64,000 nucleotides of DNA, taken from positions 22,196,001 through 22,260,000 of the forward strand of contig CM106585.1 of assembly GCA_048013815.1 (NCBI GenBank). The letters are read 5' to 3'. Each line of letters opens with the position of its first letter. Within the stretch, counting starts at the first letter, position 1. Positions 27,088-39,807 of this stretch are shown here, piece after piece. Both the position numbers and the translations under genes were made by a program. Below the pieces are notes generated by a model, which was not told the DNA's origin, did not search any database, and saw nothing but the letters and a program-made list of their open reading frames with translations. The DNA comes from Setoptus koraiensis. Lineage: Eukaryota; Arthropoda.

Positions 27088-28894
27088 TTATTTAGTTTCG
27101 ACTTCATCTAGATTTAAATTGACCAGAGAAACGTCTGGGAATTCCCTCTTGTGACAGTTAAGGCAGTATGGCTTTTTGTCTGATTCCGCCAATAGGAAAT
27201 CGTTAACTTTCAATGTCTTCATACAAAAAGAACAAGAGAAATGCCAGCAATGGAATTTCATGTTCTCGGCCAACATGCATCTTCGCTCCTCTATTTGTTT
27301 GTGACATAATTCACAAGGTGGGCCAACCCATTCTTCCTCGCGAGCTTTGCGACGTCTGAGAGAACCGAAAGGAGGTCCAAACTGAGCCGGGCCCATTTTC
27401 ATCCACATAAGATTGGGATCGTCCATACGAGGCTCATCTTCCACCGTGGGCACTAAAAGAATTGATAGAGAAAGTCATCAAGGAAATCAATTATCAATTA
27501 GTCAATTGTAGTTGGTGTGATACTAGCGAGCATTCAGCTCGGGCTCATCAATCGATGCTGATGAACAATAGATAAGTTAATGCAGACGATATTATCTAAA
27601 ATATCTATATTGAAGCTGGAGCAAATTAAACTATTTTGATGGCTTACTTTTAACCGGTACTTTGGGTTCAACCATAATCTTTTGTACAGGCTCCAATACA
27701 ATGCGCTTCGGAGGCTCCTCGACCACCTCTGGCATCGGCTCTGGTTCAGGCTCATAGCGTTTGATAAGATCGCCAATATCGACCTTATAATCTGGTTTCT
27801 CTGGTTCTGGACCTGTTGATGTCAGAGGTTTTTCGGCTGCTATAGGCTCAATAGCTTCTTCATCTGATTTATCTGGTTTTGATCTATACTTATCTCTAAG
27901 AGCACTACGATCTGGGTCATCTATATCATCTAAGTTACTAAAGTCTATAGGTTGTTTACTACTTCTATCTCTATTGCTATCATCTACGGGACTGGTTGTA
28001 CTACCTGCGGGCTTTGGCTCCTCGGGCTTCTTTGGTGGCTTCAGTGAATCAGCTAAATGCTTTTCCCAATTCTTCAGGTCGGGCTCATTATCGCCCTCGC
28101 GTTGTTTTTTGCCGCCAACTCTAACCCATTGACCATTGCTCAATTTCCATTGTCTATCTGGATCGTTCATACCACGACCCCACGTGCCGTATTCGTTGTC
28201 TCCAGGCAGAGGCTGAAAAGGGATTGATTAGACATTGGTACTTTGGCGATTAAAAATCATTCACAGCTAGTATGTTCTCATCCAATACCTAATCATCAAT
28301 TTATCAAATGAAAACATTGTCCTAGCATGAGTAGCTTACCTTGCCCTGCTTCGCGTCTCTGTAAGGATAAAACTCCTGCTCATGGGTGGTGATCTCGGCC
28401 ACAGAACCAAAATTAACGCATTTTCTTAATGGCGGTGGTGAGTTTGATCGACATCGCTCTCTAGTGAGATAAAATTTGTCACCGTAGCCCGAATCGCTTC
28501 TTATTTCCTCTGTTGGCAGTTTTTGTGGCATATTGAAAGCATTATCGGATGTCTCCTCTTCAAATATCTCACGCTTGATAACTTGATGAGAGCCAGGACT
28601 AGTCTTAATGGCCACATTGGGATGCAACAAGCTGCTCTCTTCTTTTTGGTAAATGATTGTTCGCTCCTCAAAAGGTGACATCGGCGTTGTTGTCGATATC
28701 TCGCTCTTGGACCATTCTTGCCATTGTCGACTACTGTCTACACTGTTTCTTTCCATGGCTGGCGCAACTTCGCGACTATACCAATCACTCCACTCGGTGC
28801 TGCGGTCAATATCCATATGGTAAGACTTGTTCATGGCGTGTAGCTGTGAATAATAGTCTTCGCCTTGTGGCTTCAATTGGTAGCTGGTGGCCAT
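27088..28894 (-). CDS. LIM-domain protein, copy 1 (three exons)
   Basis: Proposed exons on the minus strand are 28894-28340, 28212-27648 and 27452-27088, totalling 1485 bases or 494 residues. Exon 1 carries an Ser/Glu-rich region with WSDWYSREVAPAMERN and QWQEWSKSEISTTTP. Exon 2 starts PLPGDNEYGTWGRG, then DRQWKLSNGQWVRVGG, then an acidic Pro-rich stretch. Exon 3 holds DDPNLMWMKMGPAQFGPP and one LIM domain: CELC, then HFSC-SF-C, then CLNC as zinc ligands. LIM domains mediate protein binding, often at the actin cytoskeleton. I do not recognise the full-length family. A paralog lies at 43378-44831 and a decayed third copy of the last exon at 30718-31020. Confidence 0.85.
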
Positions 28895-29705
28895 CTTTTA
28901 AATAATTATACTGCAGAAAAAAATAATAGATTATCGGCGATTATTATTAATTTGATGTATTAAAGGGCTTGAGTCTTTTGTATAGCGGGCGCTTGTTGCA
29001 CGAGTGATCCGAGTTACCTGTTTGGGACTATATAATTTGTTTGCTGTATGTTCTAAAACTTGGAGTTTGTCAAATCACTACGAATTGATCATCTACTACA
29101 AATAGGCTCGTTCAAGTGCCAAATTCATACTGTATTCGTTTTATTGTAGACGAATTGCTTTATATCAAACTCACATTTATTTTAATTCTGACTAGCTCGT
29201 GAGTGTATGGCATGGAACAGTCTCGAATTAGAGTGTCGTATCGTTTTGACACAGGAAATCCAGGTCACGGTTGAGCTGGAGCCGTTGCGACGTCTCACAG
29301 CCCTCAGAGTTGGCCTCATTATTCTGCTTTGTACTTGAACTAGATACTAGAAGAATCACCATGAAATAAAGAGAAAGACTCTCGTGTTACAGTCTTGCCA
29401 ATGCATCAGCTTCTCTGATTCTCACACAAAAGATTTTTGTCGCCCATCATCAGAGAGACTGCGCAGGCCAGATAGATGGATCCATCATCAGGAGCCTACA
29501 CAGCGACGCAAGCATCAACTCGAATGAAGGCGAAGGTGAGCACGACTAGAGACAGGAGACACTAACCAAGGTCATCGTATTCTCCACCCGTTATGATAAT
29601 GGGACGCATATAAAGTGTGTAAACATAGCATGAATAAACACGAAATAGTAAACACTATTCTCAATATTAGATAATATATATAGACTATTATTGCAGTATC
29701 TGAGC
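28895..29705. other. upstream of LIM gene 1, no gene seen
   Basis: AT-rich promoter side of the LIM gene. A short minus-strand stretch near 29340-29220 reads SEGCETSQRLQLNRDLDFL and looks coding, but has no start or splice context. Confidence 0.4.
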
Positions 29706-29815
29706 GGTGAATTCATGCCAAGTTTTGTGTTTCAGTCATATCCGGCCCATCTCTTCTGTCTCAGTGTAGCCTTCAACTCGGCGCTACTTTCGCTAGAACG
29801 GCCCGGGCCCAAATT
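29706..29815 (-). pseudogene. decayed copy of the TMEM94 3' coding end
   Basis: GGTGAATTCATGCCAAGTTT and onward aligns without large gaps to the true TMEM94 end at 31158-31300 (GGTGAGTTCATGCCTAGTTT), sharing the following GGCCC..CTCT and CCTTCA..CTCGGCGC blocks. Similarity is low enough for an old copy. It lies beyond LIM gene 1 just as TMEM94 lies beyond the decayed LIM exon. Confidence 0.7.
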
Positions 29816-29885
29816 TCGTGATGCAAACTTTGTCAAGTTTCAAAAAAATGATCCGTGATCGCACCCAACGGTTATATGTCGAAGG

Positions 29886-30345
29886 CTAAGATCTCTGATT
29901 GGTCACAAGGCAATCATCCGTATTTTGTTCGTCTTTGTTCCAATTGGCTTTATAAGATTCTGTAAGATCTTCGTTGATGATTGAATCCTCAAATTCACCC
30001 AGTTCCCTTGTTGTGTTCGCGTATAGCATGGTCAAATATTCTATGGTGTCTTCGATAGTGTTGGTGACAATGATGACCATCTACTGTATGATCACGACCC
30101 TGAACGTTAGACTGAACTGTAATATGTGCAAAAGATGAGACTTTCCTCGGAATCATACTGTCTCTTATTTGGGCGTGAATCCCAAAACAAATCAGTTGAC
30201 TTGGGGCCTCAACAGGTCCACAAAATCCCATCTCACAAATTCACCGTTACTTGTATCAATTGGATGCAATAATGATGGAGTGATTGATGCCATCAGCACT
30301 AATGTCGGCAATTGGCACAGTTGCGCTCGGATTTTGATTTTCTAT
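29886..30345 (-). other. unidentified coding-like stretch, probably a gene remnant
   Basis: Minus-strand frames read ATVPIADISADGINHSIIIA, then EAPSQLICFGIHAQIRDSM, then in another frame VIIVTNTIEDTIEYLTMLY ending at a stop at 29886. Each piece is protein-like but they are not in one frame, and splice sites do not reconcile them. No family was recognised. Confidence 0.35.
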
Positions 30346-30717
30346 CCTTAATAAATTTTTGGGGCAATCATTTATTAATTCGAAGCAACATTAACGATTG
30401 AGAACGAACTAGATCAATGATGCTAACGAGCGAAAAGAAATGAAATCCTAGAGTAAAGTTAAAAAAATAGTAGTCAATGTGCATATGATTTAATTTTGAA
30501 ATGTTATTGATTTTTATTCATTTGTCGTTCGCTACTATTTATTAAAATCGGTCGAGAACATTCAGTGATGTTGTGCAGTTTCATTTACTTTGAACATAAT
30601 CCCCGTGAGACATAATCCAGGGGATGTCGTATAAAATCCCAAAAAGGCTCTGAGTCATTCATACATTGGTGCCGGCTCTCACAATACTGTCATCCGAGGT
30701 TACAGTTCCGGATGGTA
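30346..30717. other. short intergenic stretch, nothing recognised
   Basis: AT-rich sequence between the remnant at 29886-30345 and the decayed LIM exon. Confidence 0.5.
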
Positions 30718-31020
30718 TTCATCTAGATTTAAATTAAAATGTTTGGAAATTGCTGATTGTGGCAGTCTGTGCAATTGGGCCTCACATCAATGAATTATTG
30801 AAATCATCGGATTTTTATGTGCTCATGCAAAAATAACAAGCGAAATGCCAGCGATGGAATTTCATATTCTCAGCTAACATGCGTATTCGCTCCTCTATTT
30901 GTTAGTGACATAAATCACAAAATGGCCCGACCTGCGACTAAGAGAATTTCACAAAGGCCCAAATATGGCCGAGCTCATTTTCATCCACAATGTATTGGGA
31001 TTAATCATGCGGCCATCTTA
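30718..31020 (-). pseudogene. decayed third copy of the LIM-domain exon
   Basis: From TTCATCTAGATTTAAATT (shared with both LIM genes at 27104 and 43393) through AAATGCCAGCGATGGAATTT and GCTCCTCTATTTGTTAGTGA to TTTTCATCCACAATGTATTG, the stretch aligns along the whole last exon of the LIM genes in the same orientation. Many substitutions and indels leave no usable frame. It sits directly before the 3' end of TMEM94. Confidence 0.88.
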
Positions 31021-31151
31021 AGTACAGCTGAATAAAGTTTTATAGGACAGCCATTTTCGACCGAATCATTTGCTTATTCTGGTTTTTCAATCAAACCCAC
31101 TATGACACCATCAGTGATTTCAATCAATATACAAATATTACCATCACAATC

Positions 31152-34100
31152 TCAAAAAGGTGAGTTCATGCCTAGTTTGGTGTTGAAGTCAAATCTGGCC
31201 CTTCTCTGTTGTCTTATGGTTGCCTTCACCTCGGCGCGTTTGACCAGAATATTGATACTGATGACCAGAAACGGCCAAGCGGATGATATGGCCCAAATGT
31301 AAACCGGCAACGACGCCAAAAATTCAAATGGTAGATTCGATGAGGGCATATGAAGTTTCAATTCCAATATACTGAATAATATTTGACCAATCAACAGTGC
31401 CAACGAAGTAATGACCCAGAGATGATTTCTAGTGGGGCTTCTTTGCCAGATGAGATGTGTTCTGTGCACAAAACCGGCAGAAATGACGACAAAATACAAT
31501 ACGAGCAAGAAACCAGCATACACTTGGGCCGTCAATAGGTGCGCCGACCACAAAACTTCGTCATTTTGGGCATCTGTCGCTCCGGAGGTGACATTTTTGA
31601 CATTGGTAAACATCCAACAGGGACCCAAACTTGACGATCCAAATCCTGTCAGGTCACAGGAATGAGCTATGATTGTACCGAAGCACACTACCACCACAAT
31701 GATCGATGGGATAAATTTAATCAGGTAACATATCACGAAGAAAACGATATTCTGTGTGGACCATGCGACGTTTGGTTTAAAACACGAGGGAACAATGAGA
31801 TGGCAATTAGTAGAGGATAATTAGATTATATGTTATTGCAGCAATTCAGCAACAGCGACAATACGACTTACCTCTGGTTTGAGCTGGAGGTTCTTGCCGA
31901 CGGCTATCTTCATCACTTGGGAATCTATTGCGGTGCCCATAAGCGAGAAGCCCATCAGAGGCACCACAACAACCGTTAGCCAAATTGTGAGTCCCGACGA
32001 TAGCATCGGTGGCAGAAATAGAATGCTGGTCAAGAATTGGGCCGAGCTTAAGCTCAAAGCAAAACATATCATACAAACAAAACAATTTTTCATCTTGAAC
32101 GTATAATGTCGCGCCTCCATAATAAGTCCGTGCAAACTAATGGGATCCTTTCGGCTAAAACTGAACGAGCAAGGCAGACTGGCCAATTTGGTGGCCAGCG
32201 CCGATGGACTGGGCAATTGATTGATGAGTAGATTGGTGTTGTTGCTGTTGGCGGCAGCATCATCGTAATCTTCGTCAAGACTTGATGGGGAGCTGTCTGT
32301 GGAGGAGGCAGATTCATAGCTTGAAGAGGACGATGAGGATGAAGAGGAAGACGAATAATTGTCGTCGCTGTCGTCGGAGCTCGATGACGACGAAGATGAC
32401 ATAACAACAATACGATGATGATCATCTTGATGGTGGCCCGAGGCTGCAGATTTCTGAAGATTTGTTTTTGCCTTATTCAACAGCGCAGCAGATTTATTAT
32501 GCGATGGCGATTCATTAGATCTCAGTCGCTTTTTCACTTTGGCGCGCAATTTTCTAGGCGATTTGGAATCGGGCCCAGACGAACGGCGCTCATTAACACC
32601 GTCGTTGGGTTTACCATCGACACTGAAGCCACTGTCGTCGCCATTTGTGTCCGCGCCTGTTGCATGCCGAGCCGCATGCTTGTCCGACTCGCTAGCTTGA
32701 CGATGACTATCTACGTTGGGCACACTCAAACATATCTGGGGCTCCAATGGCTCGATGGCAATACTGGCATTGGCCTGCAAAAACACCGGCGTGTTCATTT
32801 TACTTGAGGCACTACCGATGACACAAACAATTTCGCCATAATCCTGCATAATCTTGATCATTTCGTGTGTCAATTCTGGCGTACAATCAGTGAACAGAGA
32901 CACTTGCAACGGAACATTGTCTACGGTGTCCAAATGGGGCCTAATGTTCTCTATGCCCTTGGGCAGTTTTGCCCTGTTGGACATGTCGAAGGCGAACGCC
33001 TCAAATTGGTCCGTCTCAAGACAATTATCTGTCTCTTGTTCGCCGCCCATGGGCTGCATGGGAATACCGTTCTCGTCGGTCATCAATTCCTCCAGTTCGT
33101 CTGGTCCCGTTATCGTGGTTGCTCTATCTATTTTTGGGTGATGGTGCTGCTGATGATGATGGTGAGCGTCGGCCGTGTGATCGGTGCTTCTCTTTTTTCT
33201 GACGTGATGCTCGGGCGATCTCAGATGATGTCCAATATTGACGGCCATGTGCATAATGAGCGAGGGCACGCTCATCCAACGAGATATACTCGAGCCAGAG
33301 GCAGCAACACCGCTCAGTGACTGGGCAGAGTTGTCGTCGTTCAATTGGCAACTTGCTGTTGTCGATGTCGAGCTCGACGAAGAGCGCGACGACGCCGATT
33401 GTTGGCTGAGCAATCTGTGCTGACGATAATTGTGAATAAAGAGGCCCGATTCAACGGACACATCCCGCTCGAGGCTGCCAATGTCCAAGAGAAGCGGACT
33501 GGTGACACAAGGGGACACTTTTTGAGGCTCGGCACCACAATCGTTGTTGGTCGTTGTTGTGGTCACATTCACCGGCTTGCCGGCCGCCACCTCTTCGTCC
33601 TCGTCACTCATGAGCGATATGTGACAATTCCAGCCAGACTCGAGACCCATTTTCTCGGAGAAAACCCGACTCCTGAGCTCGTTTTCTTTGCTGAAATGCA
33701 CGAATCGTATGCACGCCTGCTCCAACTGCTCGACAAGAGCAACGAAATCCGGACACGCTTGATATTGCATGGCTATCATGCCCACAAATACCTGATCCGT
33801 CACCTCGTCCATGGCCTTGTTCAAGTCTAACAATCTGAGATTCTTTGCCAGTCTCCTCTTGGACAGCATGCCGGGCTTTTGTCGTGATTTTCTTGATTCT
33901 CTGCCAGTTTTATCTAGCGGCTTGTTGTCGCTGTTTTCCACATTGGTGCCAATGGCAAAATTGAAGGCGCGCAATTCCGTCGACAGATCCGAGTCAACGC
34001 TGGCGTCAAGACTGCTCAAACTCAAATGGTGCTGTCCAAGTCTGTTGCCGGCAAATTGTCTCTGATGCGGGACCCTCATTAGAGAAATGCTGTTTCTGTT

Positions 34101-37093
34101 GCTGTGCGAATTGATTGTCGGATTCAAATAATGATTTGTGGACCTGTCGGTGTTATGGATGTGCGAACGCATCGTTGCTGCATTGTCAAACAAATCCAAT
34201 AGAGTCTCGGGAGCAGTAGACAATCTTCTGATGGAAGAACCCAGTCTGCTGTTGTCGGGCTGAATCTCCACATAGTTGCTCTTGAAATTGTATTTCTTCG
34301 ACAGGGGCGCATAGGAGAATGCCGAACAATAAGAAGTGAGACTGGTTCGCTGGTAAAAATCTAAAATCTTTTTTCTTATACTGTCGGTCAAGCGATATAG
34401 CTCTTGACCATCCCAATATTCGGCGCACGAATCCAAAATTAAATCAGCGGTACCTTGACTAAATATCTGATAGCTACCAGAGATGGTGTCCTTGAATACG
34501 TTGCATGTCATGTTGGGAAAGGGCAATTTTAGGCCTATTGTATTCTGCAAACTCGAAGCCAATTTTCCCTTTTTAAACAGTTCGGGATCTATCAATCGAA
34601 ATAGGGCCAGTTGATTGCAGTAGGCATAATTGGTGGTGGCACTCTTAGAGAAGCCAATCAATTTTGATATCTGACACAAGCAGCGTCGCTTGACCACTGG
34701 CGTATAGGCGCCCCTAACTGCCGATTGTGAGCTTATGTGCTTGTAAAATCTATAGTAATTACTCAATGACGGCCGACAACAATTATTCATGAGAATTGAC
34801 AGGCCCAACGGTTTCAAGTTATTCAAATATCTTTGCCAATTTGAGTCGTCAAATTGCAACAAACCGGCCATTGTTGTGTGATTGTTAAACACACACGAAG
34901 CCGGAGTAGCTGTGGTCTGTGTTTTTTTCAATATTTGATTCTGACTATCTCTTTCATACGAATCACAAGTATTGTAATTGTGTGTCACATCCAAAACCTC
35001 AACTTGACAATTGGTCACAACATGTGAAAATTGTTGCTGATGTTGCTTTTGTGCTTGCTTATGCTCTGTGACATCGGTATCGTTATTTAAAAGATCCACT
35101 CTGGAATTTCGGCTACTGTCATTAATGAATTCATGGTTATTGTCTAGACCCTCGAGACTTGAGTCGTCGGGCATCACGTCTGAAGTTGGTGCCGAATGGC
35201 AGTGTATTAAGACACCTCGTTGGTGCTGATTATGTGAAATGGTACTATTTCGTTTGTAATTATCACCATTGTTATCGGTTGTCAAAAAGAACACTTTCTC
35301 GGGGCTGGGATTTGGCCAAGACAAAATTCCTACCTTGTCGATGCAACACAATGATGTCAAGCTACCTAAAACCTGGAGTAAACTTGACGAGCGCCACACA
35401 TAACCCTGTTGACCAGTGATGAGCGACAAGAAAACTCTGAAAATCTTGTTGAATTTGATATCACTTTTCAATTCATTGAGGCTCTCATCGTTCATCTTGT
35501 TGTTGTTGTCAGTGCTATCTGTAGCGGGTGGATTACAATGGTTGCCGGTGCTCAATCCGTCTTTTTGTTGATAGACCAAATGCGATAGTTTGCCATTGTA
35601 ATTGTGTGATGCATTATGATTTGTCGGTTGGGCACTCCGGCAACACAACAAACGGGCGCTTCCGTAAGCGTTTATAATCAACCACAAACTGGGAAACATC
35701 CAAGGTAAAAAGGGCATTATAGTTAAAGCGGGCCGTAATAATAAATAGGCCAATGAGATTGGTTTTATCTTATGATCACTATCAGTCAGATCGAGATATC
35801 CATAGTGGATGGCAGTGACTAATGTTGAAAATAGGAATACTAATGGTATCACTAATGTTTCAAAATATTTTCTCGATATAGTAAAACATTCTTTTTCCAC
35901 TGAATTCAATGGTCTATCGTGCGACCTCCTCAGCGACACCTTCAATGATTGTATATAGGGTGTGGATAGCATGACAAAATCGATGCCATCAGTGGCCTTC
36001 TTTAATTTTGCCTGGCCAAAATATTTCTCCACTGTTGACTCGTTGTCATGCTTAATAAATGACGGTATTATTATACTCTGAGATTTACAACTATTGTTGT
36101 TGCTGTTGCCTCTAGATCGGCCTATCGTTCGCCTGGCGCCCGCTTTACTATAGACTAATTGGTGTGTAAATAGCTCGCCCTCCTTCAATACTATTACATC
36201 ATCATTGTCATTTGTATCTTGTCGGTCATTGCCAGCTGCCTCAGATTGCTGTTCGCCTGGTGCCGCCGGCTTGCCATTTCTCGCTTGATCAGATGAACTT
36301 GTTGTAGCAGTGGGATTTACTTGTGATTGTCTAATGCTCATACACTGGCCAGGAGCTTTATCGCCGGGATAAAGTCTGATAATGTCGCCTGTCACCAATA
36401 GATAAACAGGTAAATTGACGCATGATTTGTCGCGATATGTCAGTTGCTGGTGTATACAGGGCGATTGAGGCACAAATATCTTGTGAGGCTTAGATGATTG
36501 CCAAGAATAGTATTTCCATTGACGTAAGAGATCACGATTTTGAGTACAATCCTTGATTAGTTCTAATAACTTCTCAGCTTTCATTAACAGTTCCAAATGA
36601 CGCAGTCGTGTATCCCATAAATTAACCGCCAAATTAAATAATAACAATAATAATAACACAAATCCGTGCAGGCCAACCCATCTAACGGTTAGATGATTCA
36701 CTTGCAACACAAACGCCACTATTATGTGAACTAGCGCCTCGGCTGCCATGAAAACAACGCTCGGCCATCTCATCTTGGACAGTTGCGACCTAAACGAGAA
36801 AGAGTCCTTGAGCCAGATGAGATTTCCTCGTCCTTTGAAGGCAGCCTGATAAACAGAATATAGAAGAATATTGGAGTTATTAACAAGATGATAATAATTA
36901 ACAAGATGATACTAATTAACAAGATGCGTCCATGTCCATGTATACAAGAGGAACACATTGAACTTATAGTTACCTTGCTTTGTGTTATCTCCTGGCTCAT
37001 AGCTTCATGCAATCGAAGTAGAGCCTCTTTGGTGCCGAGACCATTGTGTCTGGCCGATTGTGGCAAAGTTGCTGAATCAGGTGAGGTTGCCAT
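31152..37093 (-). CDS. Tmem94: TMEM94/ERMA, P-type ATPase-like ER magnesium transporter
   Basis: Proposed exons on the minus strand are 37093-36974 (40 codons), 36845-31872 (1658 codons) and 31751-31152 (199 codons plus stop), all phase 0, giving 1897 residues. Diagnostic parts: N-terminal membrane pair; actuator-like YLLVTGDIIRLYPGDKAPGQ; the degenerate phosphorylation site CCIDKVGILSWPNPSPEKVF; nucleotide-domain segments (SGSYQIFSQGTADLILDSCA, FVGMIAMQYQACPDFVALVE); PLQVSLFTDCTPELTHEM; five to six C-terminal membrane helices; and the end FDFNTKLGMNSPF, a family hallmark. Human TMEM94 (about 1356 residues) is reported to move Mg2+ into the ER. The extra length is Ser/Asp/His/Asn-rich insertions between catalytic blocks, including a poly-Ser/Asp tract near 32290-32400. 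It faces away from ATP7. Confidence 0.95.
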
Positions 37094-37709
37094 GATGAAT
37101 ATGTTTGAGTAAGATTGGTTACATCACACTATACAAGTTGTCTGTGTTGTATGGGTCCGTTTGAGCAGTCTTTATTATTGCTTGAGATCACAAAAGATAG
37201 ATCCTAAAATATTTGGCCGTATCTCTGACTATCTGACATGGGATTTTGATTGATTAAAACTAAGATTTTGTTGTGAATTTGTTGTTTACATAATTGCGCT
37301 TGTCTATCACTTTAACTGATTGAGTTGCCTGTGTCTGTGATGTAATCAATGATGCGCCGCTGCATATTCAAATAGAGCAGAAAGAGAAAATATCTTACAC
37401 CAACCGATTGCTAATCTAACGCTGTACATCTAATGCAATAATATAGGAATAAATTCTTTCTTCGGCTTCATCTGATAAATAATAGATTATGAGGGAACGA
37501 AAAAACTATAATTCTATATCATTCTTACATCACTACTGTCTACAACTGGATATGTGCTGCTGTTGTTGTTGTTGTTGTTGTTATTAATTATGATATTGCT
37601 CACATGATACACCTAGGTCCGTTGCGCTTACTCCGCAAATAAGAGAGACGTTCTCTATTCTCTATAAATTCTCTTATACATTGTATACATTGTATAGTGC
37701 GGGGGTGAT

Positions 37710-37728
37710 TGTGTGTGTGTGTGTGTGT
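37710..37728. repeat. (GT)n microsatellite
   Basis: Uninterrupted GT dinucleotide run. Confidence 0.95.
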
Positions 37729-38185
37729 TTATCACCGCTAGCTCGACAGGCACATATATAACGTATACGTATATATAACATATGTATGAAGAAAACCGTG
37801 TCAGCTAGCTTGATACATATAGCCATACATAAAATGGTGAGAATGTCTAGCGCATATACCACATATAGCCAGCTTTATATAGCCCAGTGTGAGCTCGACC
37901 GATTAGCGAGGCACAGTTAGTTTCTTTTGCGCACATACAGCGGCACAGACAGGCTTGTGTGCGACATTAGATCGGATTATCGCAGGGTATTACGTAAGGT
38001 GTCAGGTATTAATTAGACAAGTTTGTGCTTTGTCGATTACAAATCGATCGTACAGAGCATCGAAATTAGCGTTCTGTCTGGGTCCACTGAGATCTGGTGC
38101 TGTGATTGATTTGATTGGCCATCAGTGATTTAATCAGCGCAAACGGTGCCCACTCAGCGCTTACATTGTCAGTGCTGCTGTATCG

Positions 38186-38213
38186 ACTTTTGCCGTTAGT
38201 GTATGGCAAAAGT
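38186..38213. repeat. perfect 9-bp inverted repeat
   Basis: ACTTTTGCC and its exact reverse complement GGCAAAAGT are separated by 10 bases. Confidence 0.85.
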
Positions 38214-38349
38214 TACATTTCAATCATGCTCATTGGACAGACAGGCAGTGGCATTGTTGCACCCGTATTATATGACGTAATTTGATAATATTATTATTAT
38301 TATTTTGCCTGACCAGTCCCTTGGACGTCGTTATGTCGGCCGCACATTT

Positions 38350-38384
38350 GCAAGTCAAATATTGACTCGCAATATTCGACTTGC
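38350..38384. repeat. 14-bp inverted repeat with one mismatch
   Basis: GCAAGTCAAATATT pairs with AATATTCGACTTGC (13 of 14) across a 7-base loop. Confidence 0.88.
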
Positions 38385-38549
38385 CGATCGAGTGCCGCTC
38401 CCATGCTCTGTGATATCGCTAGCCAGTTATTTTAATTACGCCATTGTGTTTCGTCTTTGCACATTTGCTCGTCAACGGGGCCCCACAAGCAAGCGTGTTT
38501 TTGCCTGGTGGGTATTAGCCCCTTCAGTACCCGCAGTCTGGCTGACCGC

Positions 38550-38571
38550 GTAACGCGGCGGCCCGCGTTAC
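38550..38571. repeat. perfect GC-rich 9-bp hairpin with 4-base loop
   Basis: GTAACGCGG, loop CGGC, then CCGCGTTAC. Confidence 0.88.
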
Positions 38572-39807
38572 ATAATAATACAAACTGCCCTGCAAACAGA
38601 GCGTCGCTGTGACAAGAGCGACTCAAGTGTTTGTGTGCGCGTCGCTTGAAAGTGTTTCTAATGCGCATGAATGCAAGACCGGGCGCAATATTCAGCTGCT
38701 GTTCACAACTTATTTGTCAGCTTGTACGTTGACGAAGGTGCAATGCTATGCGGTTGCCACCATACGAATGGCGTTAGCGCAGCAGTGGCAAGCATATGTC
38801 CAAGATATTTTCATTTTCACTCATTAACGACACACTTGCCAGCGTACATTGACGATATATTTACACCGAGATCTCGTCGACATCGTCTTTATATTATCGC
38901 CACTCAATCTCACTGTTCGTCAACTATTTACTACATGTATACTCGCAATAATAATCAATCTATTACAGGCTGCCAATCGCCTTCCACAACTCGGTGATCT
39001 GCTGTGTGTCCTACTGGAGAAGTCGGTCTCACATCAAAATCATGCTTTTGCCACTCATACCACAGTAAAATTGTATCACACTAGCTAACTAAGAAAAACT
39101 GAAGCCACTATTTATTACCACATAACATACGATCATTGTATCGCAGGGAGCTCACGAACGTATATCTCTATGAATGTGTAATGTATTCAACAGCAGCCAA
39201 TCATCCGTTTTATTCATTTACGGTGAACAGCAAACTAAACACTGCGACATTTTTATTATAGCCTGGATATTATTGTAATAATGACGCCAACAAATCGGAA
39301 AATAGCTTATCATTTATATTATGTTTTCACCATATCACAATAATGATAATAATAATGATAAACCAAGATTCGGGCTATTCAATACCGACCCTTTACAGTT
39401 ACCATCTATCCAGCTGACCATGAACTTGGACAAAAGGCCAACAAAATATTAGCAAACATGACATGCATTGTGTTAGGTCACTAATCTATTCTTACGATCC
39501 ACTACCAGGCACAGCTCAAGCGGAATTTATTCAAGATAATATTATTACTATCATATATACTATACTCATTGCTAACAGCTCGCTAGTTCTACAGCATCTA
39601 ATCTAAGAATTTTATACACAACCGTTGATAGAGAAACTGGAAGAGTCATACATACTCACCACATGGTAGGTCTACTTCATCATTGTGTCAGTGACACACA
39701 ATGCTAATGTTACATCATAGATCAATAACCCGATAATTATTCCATCTCACGTCTCTTTCACTATCGATACTGCTACACCTACAACACCATTCGCAATCCT
39801 TAAAATA

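Larger units (their letters stand above)
37094..39807. other. divergent intergenic region between TMEM94 and ATP7
   Basis: It should contain both promoters. It holds a TTG run at 37561-37583, a GT run at 37710-37728, three hairpin-forming inverted repeats (38186-38213, 38350-38384, 38550-38571) in a locally GC-richer block, and no convincing ORF. Confidence 0.55.
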
